Shown here: in pieces, positions 19,463 through 28,065 of the stretch
Position numbering within the stretch: the first letter of the stretch is position 1
Layout: every line of letters begins with the position of its first letter
DNA from: CAZRKC01 sp964600665
Lineage (GTDB): Bacteria > Bacillota > SLNR01
Length of the DNA stretch: 64,000 bases
Assembly (NCBI GenBank): GCA_964600665.1
Contig: CAZRKC010000001.1
Coordinates: 1-64,000 of the forward strand
Direction of reading: 5' to 3'
Position numbers and translations under genes: made by a program
Notes under the pieces: model-generated
What the model was told of the DNA's origin: nothing
The model's database searches: none
What the model saw: only the letters and a program-made list of their open reading frames with translations

Positions 19463-20518
19463 TCAATAGATCCTTGCTAAGCTGTATTCGAGCAGGCTAT
19501 TAATCAGTGGTTTCAGCTTTGTTGTATCCGTCAGCATTCCCATTGATGATCTTACATATTCTGCATATTGTTGAATGATTGAATCAACCTTCTCTTTTGC
19601 TCCGGTTGTTCTCATCAACCGTCGAATCACATCGATATCACTTAAAGTCATGGACGGATTGCCAAAAATTTTTGATGCAATAGAGCGCTCATTTTCACTG
19701 CTCATCGACAGCAAGAAATATCTATGCAAAGTCTTCTTGTTGTTCCGGATATCAGATCCGACCGGTTTACCGGTAACATCTTCATTTGAATACAATCCGA
19801 TTTCATCATCCTTGATTTGAAATATCACCCCAAGATTCTCTCCAATTTTCTCCACTAATTCCATATCCGCTTCGATATCCGATAATGCCAACCCACAGTA
19901 TAACGGGAGTGAGAATGTATAATTTGCTGTTTTATAACGATACATATTCAGTATTTTTTCTTCGCTTGGTTCATAATTATGTTGTCCAAAATTGATGTCT
20001 TCCATTTGAGCAAGTCCAACACGAATCATTTCGTGAGATATTCGTTTGAGTAATTTGATCTTAATCCGTGGAGGAATCACTGTCTTTAAAATCAAATCAT
20101 AAGCGATAAAAAATGTTTCGTCTCCCGCACAAATTCCCATGGAACGACCATAATCTGAAGGGTCCGAAATTTTATTCATGATTCCGGCTTTTTCATACTG
20201 ATAATAAATCGTTTCGACTCCTCTCCGTAACTGATCATGGTCCATGATATCATCATGGATCAAGAACCCTCCATGGATCAATTCTAATGCAGCCCCCATA
20301 GCAATGGCAGCTTGGGCATATTCCCCTGACATGATATCATGAACCATAATCACGATTGATCCCCTGATCATTTTTCCATGAGAGCTGAATCTACGCAGCC
20401 TGCCCGCAAAATCGCCCATCCATTCATTCACATTGGCTAATTCGATACTTTTTTCGTTTAAGTATGCGTCCAGAAATTCAGTAATCATGAGTTTCTTCGT
20501 TTGTATCTCATGTAGCAT
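19463..20518 (-). CDS. Trans-isoprenyl diphosphate synthase
   Basis: This 351-residue all-helical enzyme condenses isopentenyl diphosphate with an allylic diphosphate. The first aspartate-rich motif is HDDIMDHDQLRRG. The second is reduced to FQIKDDEIGLY, with the following region GKPVGSDIRNNKKT typical of the family. The ATG at 20518 follows GGGAGGGAGAAAA. The product chain length cannot be read safely. The gene is alone, not in a menaquinone or MEP cluster, so a lipid-carrier role is only a guess. Confidence 0.85.
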   Translation of the reverse strand: MLHEIQTKKLMITEFLDAYLNEKSIELANVNEWMGDFAGRLRRFSSHGKMIRGSIVIMVHDIMSGEYAQAAIAMGAALELIHGGFLIHDDIMDHDQLRRGVETIYYQYEKAGIMNKISDPSDYGRSMGICAGDETFFIAYDLILKTVIPPRIKIKLLKRISHEMIRVGLAQMEDINFGQHNYEPSEEKILNMYRYKTANYTFSLPLYCGLALSDIEADMELVEKIGENLGVIFQIKDDEIGLYSNEDVTGKPVGSDIRNNKKTLHRYFLLSMSSENERSIASKIFGNPSMTLSDIDVIRRLMRTTGAKEKVDSIIQQYAEYVRSSMGMLTDTTKLKPLINSLLEYSLARIY

Positions 20519-20861
20519 TTTTCTCCCTCCCAACATGCATGGTCAGTCATCAGCGGAAACGGTACAGAACAACTATCACATTTTGAACTTATATGAATTT
20601 GCGCGTAATGGTATTCGGTTCTTGCCATTTTCATGGAATAGACGACAAAATATCACATTGGGATGAGTGTCTTCACATATGTCCATCCCCACAAATGAGA
20701 CATCGCTTACATGAAGTCTTTCCCGAATAAACGATTCATGGCCATGAATGATATGGAATATGACTTTTCATACTAAAAAACTATGAATTCCATAATCATC
20801 AAGCTGACACCAAACCATCCATTACTCAAAGAAAAATATTCGTGCTTTCCCCTTGAAATAG
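20519..20861. other. Intergenic stretch with a 16-base perfect palindrome
   Basis: No gene or known RNA is visible. ATTCATGGCCATGAAT at 20734-20749 is a perfect palindrome without a loop, shaped like a dimeric repressor site rather than a terminator. It lies between the start of the polyprenyl synthetase gene and the end of the oxidoreductase gene, both on the minus strand. Confidence 0.4.
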
Positions 20862-22886
20862 TCATAAAAGCCTAACATTAACAAGGCAATCATGGAATGC
20901 GGTACCATAACCGATGTCCGTTAATCTCTCACGCGATAGAACATTCACAGATGCCTTATCTGCAATCCACCAACCCTTATCGATATTAACACAACCAACT
21001 TTAATGCGATTCGTTACATCGGCCTTTGCTTGAATTGCACCCATTTGATTATAAATCTCTACTTCATCTCCTGGCGAAATCAATCTAGCGGCCGCATCAG
21101 TCGGATGAATTTCAATCCGGGGAAATGGGTCAATGGTTGCGGCAAATTCAATATTTCGAAATTGAGAATGAATTCTCTGCTTTGGTAAAGCAGTCATAAG
21201 TCGCAACGGGTATTGGCGGAATAGGTTTGGGGTAATCGATTCACTTTCTAACGGAGGATGATATCGTGGCAGCGGGTCAACATCCCACAAAATGGAGGCA
21301 TTTTCTGAATAAAACTCGATTTTCCCTGAAGGAGTTGAGAAATCCTCATCCTCCCAGGCAATTGTTTGAACCCATTTTGGGATGACTGGCTGTTTCCTCA
21401 GATCATCAATCGTACACCCCACATTATTTTTATGGAGTAGGTTATTGAGATAGATTTCCATGTCTACGGGAAAATATGATGAGTCATATCCCATCATGTC
21501 AGTTAACGATTTAAATACTTCGATTTCTGATCGAGACTCATAGTATGGTTCGATGCAGACATCTCTTAATTGAATATATGGATGCCAATAGCAGCTCACA
21601 ATATCCATGTGCTCGAAAATGGTTTTTGCCGGAAGGACCATATCAGCCATTGCAGCGGTATCTGTCATAAAATGGTCCATTACAACCATGAAATCTAGGT
21701 TCTTAAGACCATCCATAAGTAAGTGAGAATCAGGATTGCATATGACCGGGTTGCTTGAATGAATCCAAGCAGCCTTAATTGGTGGATTATCGAGATATTT
21801 GAGTGCAGAACCAATTTGGCTAATATGAATCTTGTTTCTGACTCCAGCAGGGGCAGGTGGAAGCACTGGCCCCTTGGGTAGAAAGCTCTGAAGATTGGCA
21901 AAAAACCATCCTCCTCCTGGCTTCCCGATATCTCCCGTCAAAGCTGGGAGCATTGATACAGCTCGAACCGTCTGCCCTCCATTGGAAAACCGCTGGGGAC
22001 CATACCCAAAGATCAGCGACATCGGTCGCGTGATCCCAATCAGGTCTGCTAAACGGGAAAAATCTTCTTTAGATATTTTGGTTATCTCACAAACTCTTTC
22101 AATAGAATATTCACTTGCCATGATTTTGTATTCGCTAAAGCCCAAAACATGATTTTGGATGAAATCATGGTCAATTTGATTCTGCTCAATTAATACATTT
22201 GCTATCCCCAATGCCAGCGCCCCATCGGTTCCGGGTTCAGGTTGGATGAATACATCAGATACTTCTGCAGTTTCAGTTCTTCTACTGTCAATTACAACGA
22301 TTTTAGCACCACGTTCTTTTGCTTCAATAACTTGCCACATTTGATGAATATTCGTTCGAGCTGGATTCTTTCCCCATATAACAATGAGTTTTGCATTAAC
22401 TAAATCCCAGGGGACTGAATGTCTATTGTCTCCAAAAGTGAGTTGATCCGCTGCCAATCCCGCTCCCCAACACAAGCTACCATATGTAGATGAATATCCG
22501 CCAAACTGATTCCAAAATGCCAATGGTAAAGTCTCAAGCAAACCCGTACTCCCACTGTATAGATAATACAAGATGGATTCAGGTCCATAAAGTTGTTTTA
22601 ATAGAGAGAACCGATCACAAATAATCGATAATGCATCACTCCAAGATACACGCTCCCATTTTTCTTGTCCGTGCTTGTTGATTTTCAACAAAGGGTGTCT
22701 CAATCTCTCATTTGAATATACCCATTTTTGATATGAGAGCCCTTTTTGGCAAAGAGTGCCACAAGTTGCGCAGTTTTGGGGGTCTCCTTCAAGTTGGACT
22801 ATCACCCCATCCTCTACCGTCACAATGATTCCACATGTACTGTAACAGTTACGGGAGCAAACAGTCCGAATTTTTCTTTTTGTCAT
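20862..22886 (-). CDS. Molybdopterin-dependent oxidoreductase (DMSO reductase family), orphan catalytic subunit
   Basis: A 674-residue protein of the DMSO reductase family. The N-terminal [4Fe-4S] ligands are C10, C14, C18 and C46, with extra cysteines at C39 and C42. The metal ligand is probably the Cys in YGSLCWGAG. Pterin-binding motifs include VIWGKNPARTN, HSSNPVICNPDS and PAKTIFEHMD, and a C-terminal molydopterin-dinucleotide-binding domain contains EIHPTDAAA. No Tat signal is present, so it is cytosolic. No iron-sulfur or membrane-anchor partner gene adjoins it. The natural substrate is unknown; close relatives include enzymes that work without a partner. Starts at ATG 22886 after CAGGGGGTGATTCC. 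Confidence 0.8.
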   Translation of the reverse strand: MTKRKIRTVCSRNCYSTCGIIVTVEDGVIVQLEGDPQNCATCGTLCQKGLSYQKWVYSNERLRHPLLKINKHGQEKWERVSWSDALSIICDRFSLLKQLYGPESILYYLYSGSTGLLETLPLAFWNQFGGYSSTYGSLCWGAGLAADQLTFGDNRHSVPWDLVNAKLIVIWGKNPARTNIHQMWQVIEAKERGAKIVVIDSRRTETAEVSDVFIQPEPGTDGALALGIANVLIEQNQIDHDFIQNHVLGFSEYKIMASEYSIERVCEITKISKEDFSRLADLIGITRPMSLIFGYGPQRFSNGGQTVRAVSMLPALTGDIGKPGGGWFFANLQSFLPKGPVLPPAPAGVRNKIHISQIGSALKYLDNPPIKAAWIHSSNPVICNPDSHLLMDGLKNLDFMVVMDHFMTDTAAMADMVLPAKTIFEHMDIVSCYWHPYIQLRDVCIEPYYESRSEIEVFKSLTDMMGYDSSYFPVDMEIYLNNLLHKNNVGCTIDDLRKQPVIPKWVQTIAWEDEDFSTPSGKIEFYSENASILWDVDPLPRYHPPLESESITPNLFRQYPLRLMTALPKQRIHSQFRNIEFAATIDPFPRIEIHPTDAAARLISPGDEVEIYNQMGAIQAKADVTNRIKVGCVNIDKGWWIADKASVNVLSRERLTDIGYGTAFHDCLVNVRLL

Positions 22887-23042
22887 GGAATCACCCCCTG
22901 CATTGTATGAGTATACTATAAATCATTCATGCAAATAACTCAATTCAATCTTTGTTTATCGAAATTAAGCAGGATATTTTCTCCGTGACAAGAATTGAAT
23001 AAGATGTATTTAGAGATAGAAATATTTCAAGGAGGGAAGAAA

Positions 23043-24113
23043 TTGGAAAAGAAGTTCCGGATCCTTGCCATCAACCCTGGTTCCACATCAACAAAGATTG
23101 CGGTGTATGACAACACTGAGCTGGTCATGCAGGTTTCCGTAAACCATACCCACGCTGACCTTGCCCCTTTTAATCAGGTTGCGGACGAGTATGAGTATCG
23201 GAAAAATGCTGTCATGGCCACCCTGGAAGAAAATGGTATTGATTTAAAAACACTTGATGCTGTATCTGGTCGCGGAGGTGGCGGAAAACCCGTACCAAGC
23301 GGCACTTTCCGAGTAAATGAAGATATGGTTGAGCACTCAAAAAATGCGAAGATTCAACACGCATCAATTTTGGGCCCGATGATTGCACTTGAGCTAAGTA
23401 AAACCCTGAACATACCTGCATTTATGGTCGACCCCGTTAATGTTGATGAGTATGATGACGTTGCCCGCATTTCCGGTATGCCTGATCGCCCCCGCCGCAG
23501 CGGCTTCCATGCCCTCAATCATAAGGCAACTGCAAAAAAAGCTGCTAAAGATATGGGCAAGCCCTATAATGAACTCAACATGATTGTCGCACACGTTGGC
23601 GGTGGGATATCCGTTGCCGCACATAAACTGGGAAGATGTGTTGATGTTGAAGGCACCTTGTTCTCCCCAGAACGTGTGTCTCCTAGAGCATTTGATATGC
23701 TTGACATGTGTTTTTCCGGGGAATATACAAAACAAGAGCTCAGCAAAATGCTCATGGGCTCTGGTGGAATCTTCATGTATTTTGGCACCAAGGATATTCG
23801 CGATATTGAAAAAATGATTGATGATGGGAACAAAGAAGCAGAACTGGTATTTAAGGCGATGACTTACAATGTTGCGAAAGCAATCGGTGCCTGTATTCCG
23901 GTCTTGCACGGGAATGTCGATGCCTTAGTTCTCACTGGTGGTATCTCCCATTCAAAGCGTTTTGTCAATTGGATCAAAGAGTATTGTGGGTTTATTGGCA
24001 ATATATTAGTTTATCCTGGCGAAAACGAATTGGAATCCCTCGCTATGGGTGCATATCGTGTACTGATTGGTGAGGAAAAAGCGAAGATCTACCCAAGTGG
24101 TGAAGAAGAATAA
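23043..24113 (+). CDS. buk: Butyrate kinase, paralogue 1 (divergent)
   Basis: An acetokinase-family enzyme converting an acyl phosphate plus ADP to the acid plus ATP. ATP-binding motifs are AINPGSTSTKIAVY near residue 10, VAHVGGGISVAAH near 185 and LTGGISHS near 295. I use the TTG at 23043, preceded by AAGGAGG; the frame is open from an upstream ATG at 22995 without a ribosome site. Compared with its neighbours it reads DVEGTLFSPERVSPRAFDML where they read DVNI-EGGLFTPER followed by a P-x-GSLVR stretch, so its substrate pocket or interface may differ. It is followed 20 bases later by paralogue 2 in the same operon. Confidence 0.88.
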   Translation: MEKKFRILAINPGSTSTKIAVYDNTELVMQVSVNHTHADLAPFNQVADEYEYRKNAVMATLEENGIDLKTLDAVSGRGGGGKPVPSGTFRVNEDMVEHSKNAKIQHASILGPMIALELSKTLNIPAFMVDPVNVDEYDDVARISGMPDRPRRSGFHALNHKATAKKAAKDMGKPYNELNMIVAHVGGGISVAAHKLGRCVDVEGTLFSPERVSPRAFDMLDMCFSGEYTKQELSKMLMGSGGIFMYFGTKDIRDIEKMIDDGNKEAELVFKAMTYNVAKAIGACIPVLHGNVDALVLTGGISHSKRFVNWIKEYCGFIGNILVYPGENELESLAMGAYRVLIGEEKAKIYPSGEEE

Positions 24114-24133
24114 TCAACTCAGGAGGGACTTTC

Positions 24134-25201
24134 ATGTCAACAAAGTATCGTGTATTAGCCATAAACCCAGGCTCCACTTCGACGAAAGTTGCAGTTTATG
24201 AGAATGAGGAGCTTTTAATGCAAGAAACACTTCATCACTCAGCTGAAGACTTAGCACCCTACAAAAAAGTGACTGATGAATACGAGATGCGTAAAGGGAC
24301 GATCTTACGTCTGCTGAACGAGAAAGGGATCACCCTTGACACCATTCATGCTGTATCTGGTCGTGGTGGTGGTCTCAAAGCTGTTTCAAGCGGGACTTTT
24401 GCAATCAATGAAGATATGATAACCGATGTAAAGAATTCACCTGGTGGACATGCTTCAGTTCTCGGCCCTTTGATTGCTGATGAGTTTTCGAAAGAGTTTA
24501 ATATCCCCGCTTTCGTAGTCGATCCCACATCAGTTGATGAATTTGAAGATATTGCGAGAATTTCTGGTTGGCCGGAATTACCCAGACGAAGCGGGTTCCA
24601 TCCTTTGAACCATAAAGCAGTTGCCCGAAAAGCCGCAAAAGAGCTGGGCAAGAAATATGAAGAGCTAAATCTAGTCGTTGCCCATATTGGTGGTGGCATT
24701 TCTGTTGGAGCTCATCACCAAGGGAGAATCGTTGATGTAAATATCTCTGAAGGAGGCTTGTTTACCCCTGAGCGAGCTTGCCCACCTGTCGGTAGCCTCG
24801 TTAGGATGTGTTTCTCCGGAACCATGACCGCTGATCAGATCATGAAAATGATGTTAGGGAATGGAGGAATCCAAGCTTATCTAGGGACCAAGGATATGCG
24901 GGAAGTTGAAAAAATGGTTCGTGAAGGCAACAAAGAAGCTGAAATTGTTTTCAAAGCCATGGGATATCAGGTCAGCAAAGCAATCGGGGCTTTAGCCACC
25001 GTAATGAAAGGCAAAGTGGATGCAGTCATCTTAACCGGTGGTTGTGCTCACTCAAAAATGTTAACGGACTGGATTACTGAGAATATACAATACCTCGCTC
25101 CTATCATGATTTACCCCGGAGAAAAAGAACTCGAATCTCTTGCATTTGGTGCTCTTCGAGTCCTAAGAGGTGAAGAAACAGCTAGAGTCTATCCAAGTTA
25201 A
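24134..25201 (+). CDS. buk: Butyrate kinase, paralogue 2
   Basis: A 355-residue butyrate-kinase-type acyl kinase. It has the same phosphate-binding motifs as paralogue 1 (AINPGSTSTKVAVY, VAHIGGGISVGAH, LTGGCAHS). It shares DVNISEGGLFTPERA with paralogue 3 rather than paralogue 1. A good site, AGGAGGGACTTTC, precedes the ATG. It is co-transcribed with paralogue 1. No phosphotransbutyrylase gene lies nearby, so the acyl phosphate source must be elsewhere. Branched-chain acyl phosphates from valine, leucine or isoleucine are possible substrates, as is butyryl phosphate. Confidence 0.9.
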   Translation: MSTKYRVLAINPGSTSTKVAVYENEELLMQETLHHSAEDLAPYKKVTDEYEMRKGTILRLLNEKGITLDTIHAVSGRGGGLKAVSSGTFAINEDMITDVKNSPGGHASVLGPLIADEFSKEFNIPAFVVDPTSVDEFEDIARISGWPELPRRSGFHPLNHKAVARKAAKELGKKYEELNLVVAHIGGGISVGAHHQGRIVDVNISEGGLFTPERACPPVGSLVRMCFSGTMTADQIMKMMLGNGGIQAYLGTKDMREVEKMVREGNKEAEIVFKAMGYQVSKAIGALATVMKGKVDAVILTGGCAHSKMLTDWITENIQYLAPIMIYPGEKELESLAFGALRVLRGEETARVYPS

Positions 25202-25229
25202 TCGATGCACCTCAGTTATGAGCTTCGAC

Positions 25230-25751
25230 TCAGTATAGAATGATTCCCAGCACCCCGGCTAACGAGACAGCTAGTACGGGGTGTAACTTTTTTCTGTAGA
25301 CAAGAAAAAAAATGATAAATCCGATTACAATAGACGGTCCATCAATAAATGATATTTTGCCGATGACATAAGCAGCTGCTAAGACGAGTGCGATAACCAT
25401 AGGTCTGATGCCCCGAAAAATCGCGCGCAGCATTGGGTGCTGTTGATAACTGATAAAAAAACGTGCTAAAAGCAAAATCACAATAAATGACGGCATAACG
25501 ACTCCTATTGTACAGATGATTGAACCAAGTAATCCTGCAACTTTATATCCAACAAAAGTAGCCGCATTGACGGATATGGGACCTGGAGTCATCTCGGCGA
25601 TCGCAATGATATCACTAAATTGAGTCATGGTCAGATAGCTGTGTCGTTCAATGATTTCTTTTTCTATCAGCGGAATCATCGCATAACCGCCACCAAAGCT
25701 AAATGCGCCAATCTTAAAAAAAGAAACAAACAAGCTTACCAGCACCATCAT
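25230..25751 (-). CDS. Chromate transporter family protein, half-size (ChrA-like)
   Basis: A 173-residue membrane protein with about five or six helices and the ChrA signature FSFGGGYAMIPLIEKEII and MTPGPISVNAATFVGYK. Half-size CHR proteins occur as pairs; the second member is immediately upstream, six bases away. Family members export chromate, but in anaerobes without chromate stress the real substrate may be another anion. The operon is inserted, on the opposite strand, between butyrate kinase paralogues 2 and 3. Confidence 0.85.
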   Translation of the reverse strand: MMVLVSLFVSFFKIGAFSFGGGYAMIPLIEKEIIERHSYLTMTQFSDIIAIAEMTPGPISVNAATFVGYKVAGLLGSIICTIGVVMPSFIVILLLARFFISYQQHPMLRAIFRGIRPMVIALVLAAAYVIGKISFIDGPSIVIGFIIFFLVYRKKLHPVLAVSLAGVLGIILY

Positions 25752-25757
25752 GATGAG

Positions 25758-26354
25758 TTAACCCTCCTTCCCGACAACCAGTCCCGTGAGGTAGCCAATT
25801 GTACCAGCGAGTAATATCGCGATAATAGGATGCATCCCTAACACAATCACGCAAATCAACCCTAAGGCTACCATCAGATAGCCAAACCCGCTTACTAAAA
25901 CACCTTTCCCCATCTTTATTGCAGCTGCAAGAATGAGCGCAACCACTCCAGGTCTAACCCCGGTGAAAAACGATTGCACAATTGGATTTGATTGATATTG
26001 GCTAAACAGGGAAGCAATTATCAATATGATAAAGAATGACGGTGTAATAATACCAACAGCAGCTATGAATGCACCAAGAAGACCAAATAATTTGTATCCT
26101 ACAAATATTGCAGTATTAATTGCAACTGCTCCTGGTGAGATTTGTGTTATCCCGATGATATCAAGACACTCTTTTTGATCTAACCAACAATGACGATCGA
26201 CTATCTCATCTTTAATCAGCGGAATCATGGCAAATCCACCGCCGAAAGTAAATGCCCCAATCTTGAAGAACGTCAAAAATAAGCTGCGATAGTTACAAGG
26301 CAGGCTAACCTTCGGAGTGTTCATCTCTGTTTTTGCTTCCGGGGTACTCAGCAT
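25758..26354 (-). CDS. Chromate transporter family protein, half-size partner
   Basis: A 198-residue CHR-domain membrane protein with FTFGGGFAMIPLIKDEIVDRH and ISPGAVAINTAIFVGYK. It pairs with the 173-residue protein downstream, the usual bidomain CHR arrangement split into two genes. The frame is open back to 26498, but that extension runs antisense into the start of butyrate kinase 3. The ATG at 26354, preceded by GGAAAGGAAGATC, gives a protein of normal length, with about 25 hydrophilic residues before the first helix. Confidence 0.83.
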   Translation of the reverse strand: MLSTPEAKTEMNTPKVSLPCNYRSLFLTFFKIGAFTFGGGFAMIPLIKDEIVDRHCWLDQKECLDIIGITQISPGAVAINTAIFVGYKLFGLLGAFIAAVGIITPSFFIILIIASLFSQYQSNPIVQSFFTGVRPGVVALILAAAIKMGKGVLVSGFGYLMVALGLICVIVLGMHPIIAILLAGTIGYLTGLVVGKEG

Positions 26355-26466
26355 GATCTTCCTTTCCTCAAGCCCTATGGAAGGAGAATAACCAAATGTA
26401 TAGAAGTTAAAACCGTATTTCTTATTATACCGTTTTTGCCCTAAAACATCCAGAGGAGGTTCGTCA

Positions 26467-27540
26467 ATGAACGAGGTTTTCCGGATCCTTTCAATCAATC
26501 CAGGTTCGACAACAACAAAATTTGCAGTTTATGACAATGAAGAATTGGTCATGCAAAAGACCATCAACCATTCAGCAGAAGATCTAGCTCCATTTCAAAC
26601 ACTTGCAGATCAATACGATTTTCGTAAGGGTAAGATTATCGCAGCCTTAGAAGAGGACGGCATCTCACTTGAGTCCCTTGATGCAGTTTCTGGACGAGGA
26701 GGCGATTTAGGGCCTATCCCAAGCGGTACATATCGAATTAATGAAGAAATGGTCGCTCGATCTCGCCCAGGGCGTCATGCTGCGAATCTTGGTCCCGTAA
26801 TTGCTTTCGATTTGGGGAAAGCACTTAATATCCCAAGTTTCTCAGTTGACCCCGTCACTGTCGATGAATATGACGATATTGCTCGGATTTCGGGTTGGCC
26901 TGAACTTCCAAGAAGAAGTGGGTTTCATGCGCTGAATCAAAAAGCAATTGCTTTGAAAACGGCAAAAGAATTAGGGAGGCCATATGAGGATGTCAACTTG
27001 ATTGTTGCACATATGGGTGGGGGGATTTCTGTTGGTGCACATAGAAAAGGGAAAGTTGTTGATGTTAATATTGAAGAAGGCGGACTTTTTACTCCTGAAC
27101 GCGCCGTTCCCCCTTCTGGATCTCTCGTAAGGCTCTGTTTTTCTGGGAAATATACTATGGAAGAAGTTTATAGAAGACTTTTTGGTGAAGGTGGTATCTA
27201 TGCCTTTTTGGGTACTAAAGATGCCAGGGACGTTGAACGATTGATTGGTGAAGGCAATGAGGAAGCAGAACTTATATACCGTGCAATGGCATATCAAGTA
27301 TCCAAAGCCATTGGCGCTATTGCAGCTGTCCTTAAAGGTGAAATTGATGCTATCGCGTTAACTGGTGGGATTGCCCATTCTTCTATGTTCGTGGATTGGA
27401 TCAAAACATCTGTATCCTTCCTTGCACCAATCTATGTTTTCCCTGGGGAGAAAGAACTGGAATCACTAGCATTCGGTGCATTAAGGGTTTTGCGCGGTGA
27501 AGAAATTGCAAAGGATTATGATTTCGATTTCAATAAATAA
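26467..27540 (+). CDS. buk: Butyrate kinase, paralogue 3
   Basis: A 357-residue acyl kinase with SINPGSTTTKFAVY, VAHMGGGISVGAH and LTGGIAHS, and the same DVNIEEGGLFTPERAVPPSGSL block as paralogue 2. The ATG follows AGAGGAGGTTCGTCA. It is separated from paralogues 1 and 2 by the CHR pair on the opposite strand, so it has its own promoter somewhere in the 112-base gap after 26354. It ends at a strong terminator. The three copies are similar enough to be a local duplication, with later divergence of paralogue 1. Confidence 0.9.
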   Translation: MNEVFRILSINPGSTTTKFAVYDNEELVMQKTINHSAEDLAPFQTLADQYDFRKGKIIAALEEDGISLESLDAVSGRGGDLGPIPSGTYRINEEMVARSRPGRHAANLGPVIAFDLGKALNIPSFSVDPVTVDEYDDIARISGWPELPRRSGFHALNQKAIALKTAKELGRPYEDVNLIVAHMGGGISVGAHRKGKVVDVNIEEGGLFTPERAVPPSGSLVRLCFSGKYTMEEVYRRLFGEGGIYAFLGTKDARDVERLIGEGNEEAELIYRAMAYQVSKAIGAIAAVLKGEIDAIALTGGIAHSSMFVDWIKTSVSFLAPIYVFPGEKELESLAFGALRVLRGEEIAKDYDFDFNK

Positions 27541-27555
27541 AAATTATTCAAAAAG

Positions 27556-27588
27556 GATGATGCCTGACGAATGGGCATCATCTTTTTT
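27556..27588 (+). terminator. Terminator after butyrate kinase 3
   Basis: GATGATGCC and GGCATCATC form a perfect 9-bp stem with a 9-base loop, followed by six T. It begins 16 bases after the stop codon. Confidence 0.9.
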
Positions 27589-27618
27589 GATTATCAAAGC
27601 AGATAGAAAGTAACAAAA

Positions 27619-28050
27619 TTATTGCTTGATATTTCTTTCTCTTTCGATCAACTTCGCTGCTATTCCTGCCACATCTGCAATGATGCGATTGCAGACTTGC
27701 CGTTGTGTTTCATCTGTGGGCTTTAAATCCCGGCAGTAAGCACTTCCAAGCATACCTTTTACGGCTTGATAATACTCGATTTGAAGGTTCTTCAATCGTG
27801 TCGACCGCTCTTCCCATGGATAATTCCCGAACTCAGAGCTGATGGCCATCGCACCAGCAGCCACGGCTCCGCAAATTGACCCTGAGCTGAGCCCACCGGC
27901 AAAGCCCAATGCCAATTTTGACCCGAACATGCTTTTTTCATTATTTTCATCTTCTTGTAAACTCAACCAAACCGCTTCTGCACAACTCAATCTTCTCCAG
28001 TGTAACTGTGCAGCACGAAATCTGACCTTGTCTATCCACTCATGTACCAT
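27619..28050 (-). CDS. C_GCAxxG_C_C family redox protein
   Basis: A 143-residue protein with the pattern that names the family: a cysteine in LSCAEAVW, then GFAGGLSSGSICGAVAAGAMAI, a cysteine in YCRDL, and another in VCNRII. These conserved cysteines suggest a redox or metal function, but none has been established for the family as far as I know. The ATG at 28050 begins MVHEWIDKVRF. It lies just downstream of the LiaF-like gene on the same strand (15 bases), so it may be the last gene of the PspC/LiaF-like operon. Confidence 0.8.
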   Translation of the reverse strand: MVHEWIDKVRFRAAQLHWRRLSCAEAVWLSLQEDENNEKSMFGSKLALGFAGGLSSGSICGAVAAGAMAISSEFGNYPWEERSTRLKNLQIEYYQAVKGMLGSAYCRDLKPTDETQRQVCNRIIADVAGIAAKLIERERNIKQ

Positions 28051-28065
28051 TCGATCACTCTCCTG

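Noticed and set aside
25758..26498. Long version of the second chromate-transporter gene
   Set aside because: The extra 48 codons lie antisense to the start of butyrate kinase 3 and the ATG at 26354 has a ribosome site.
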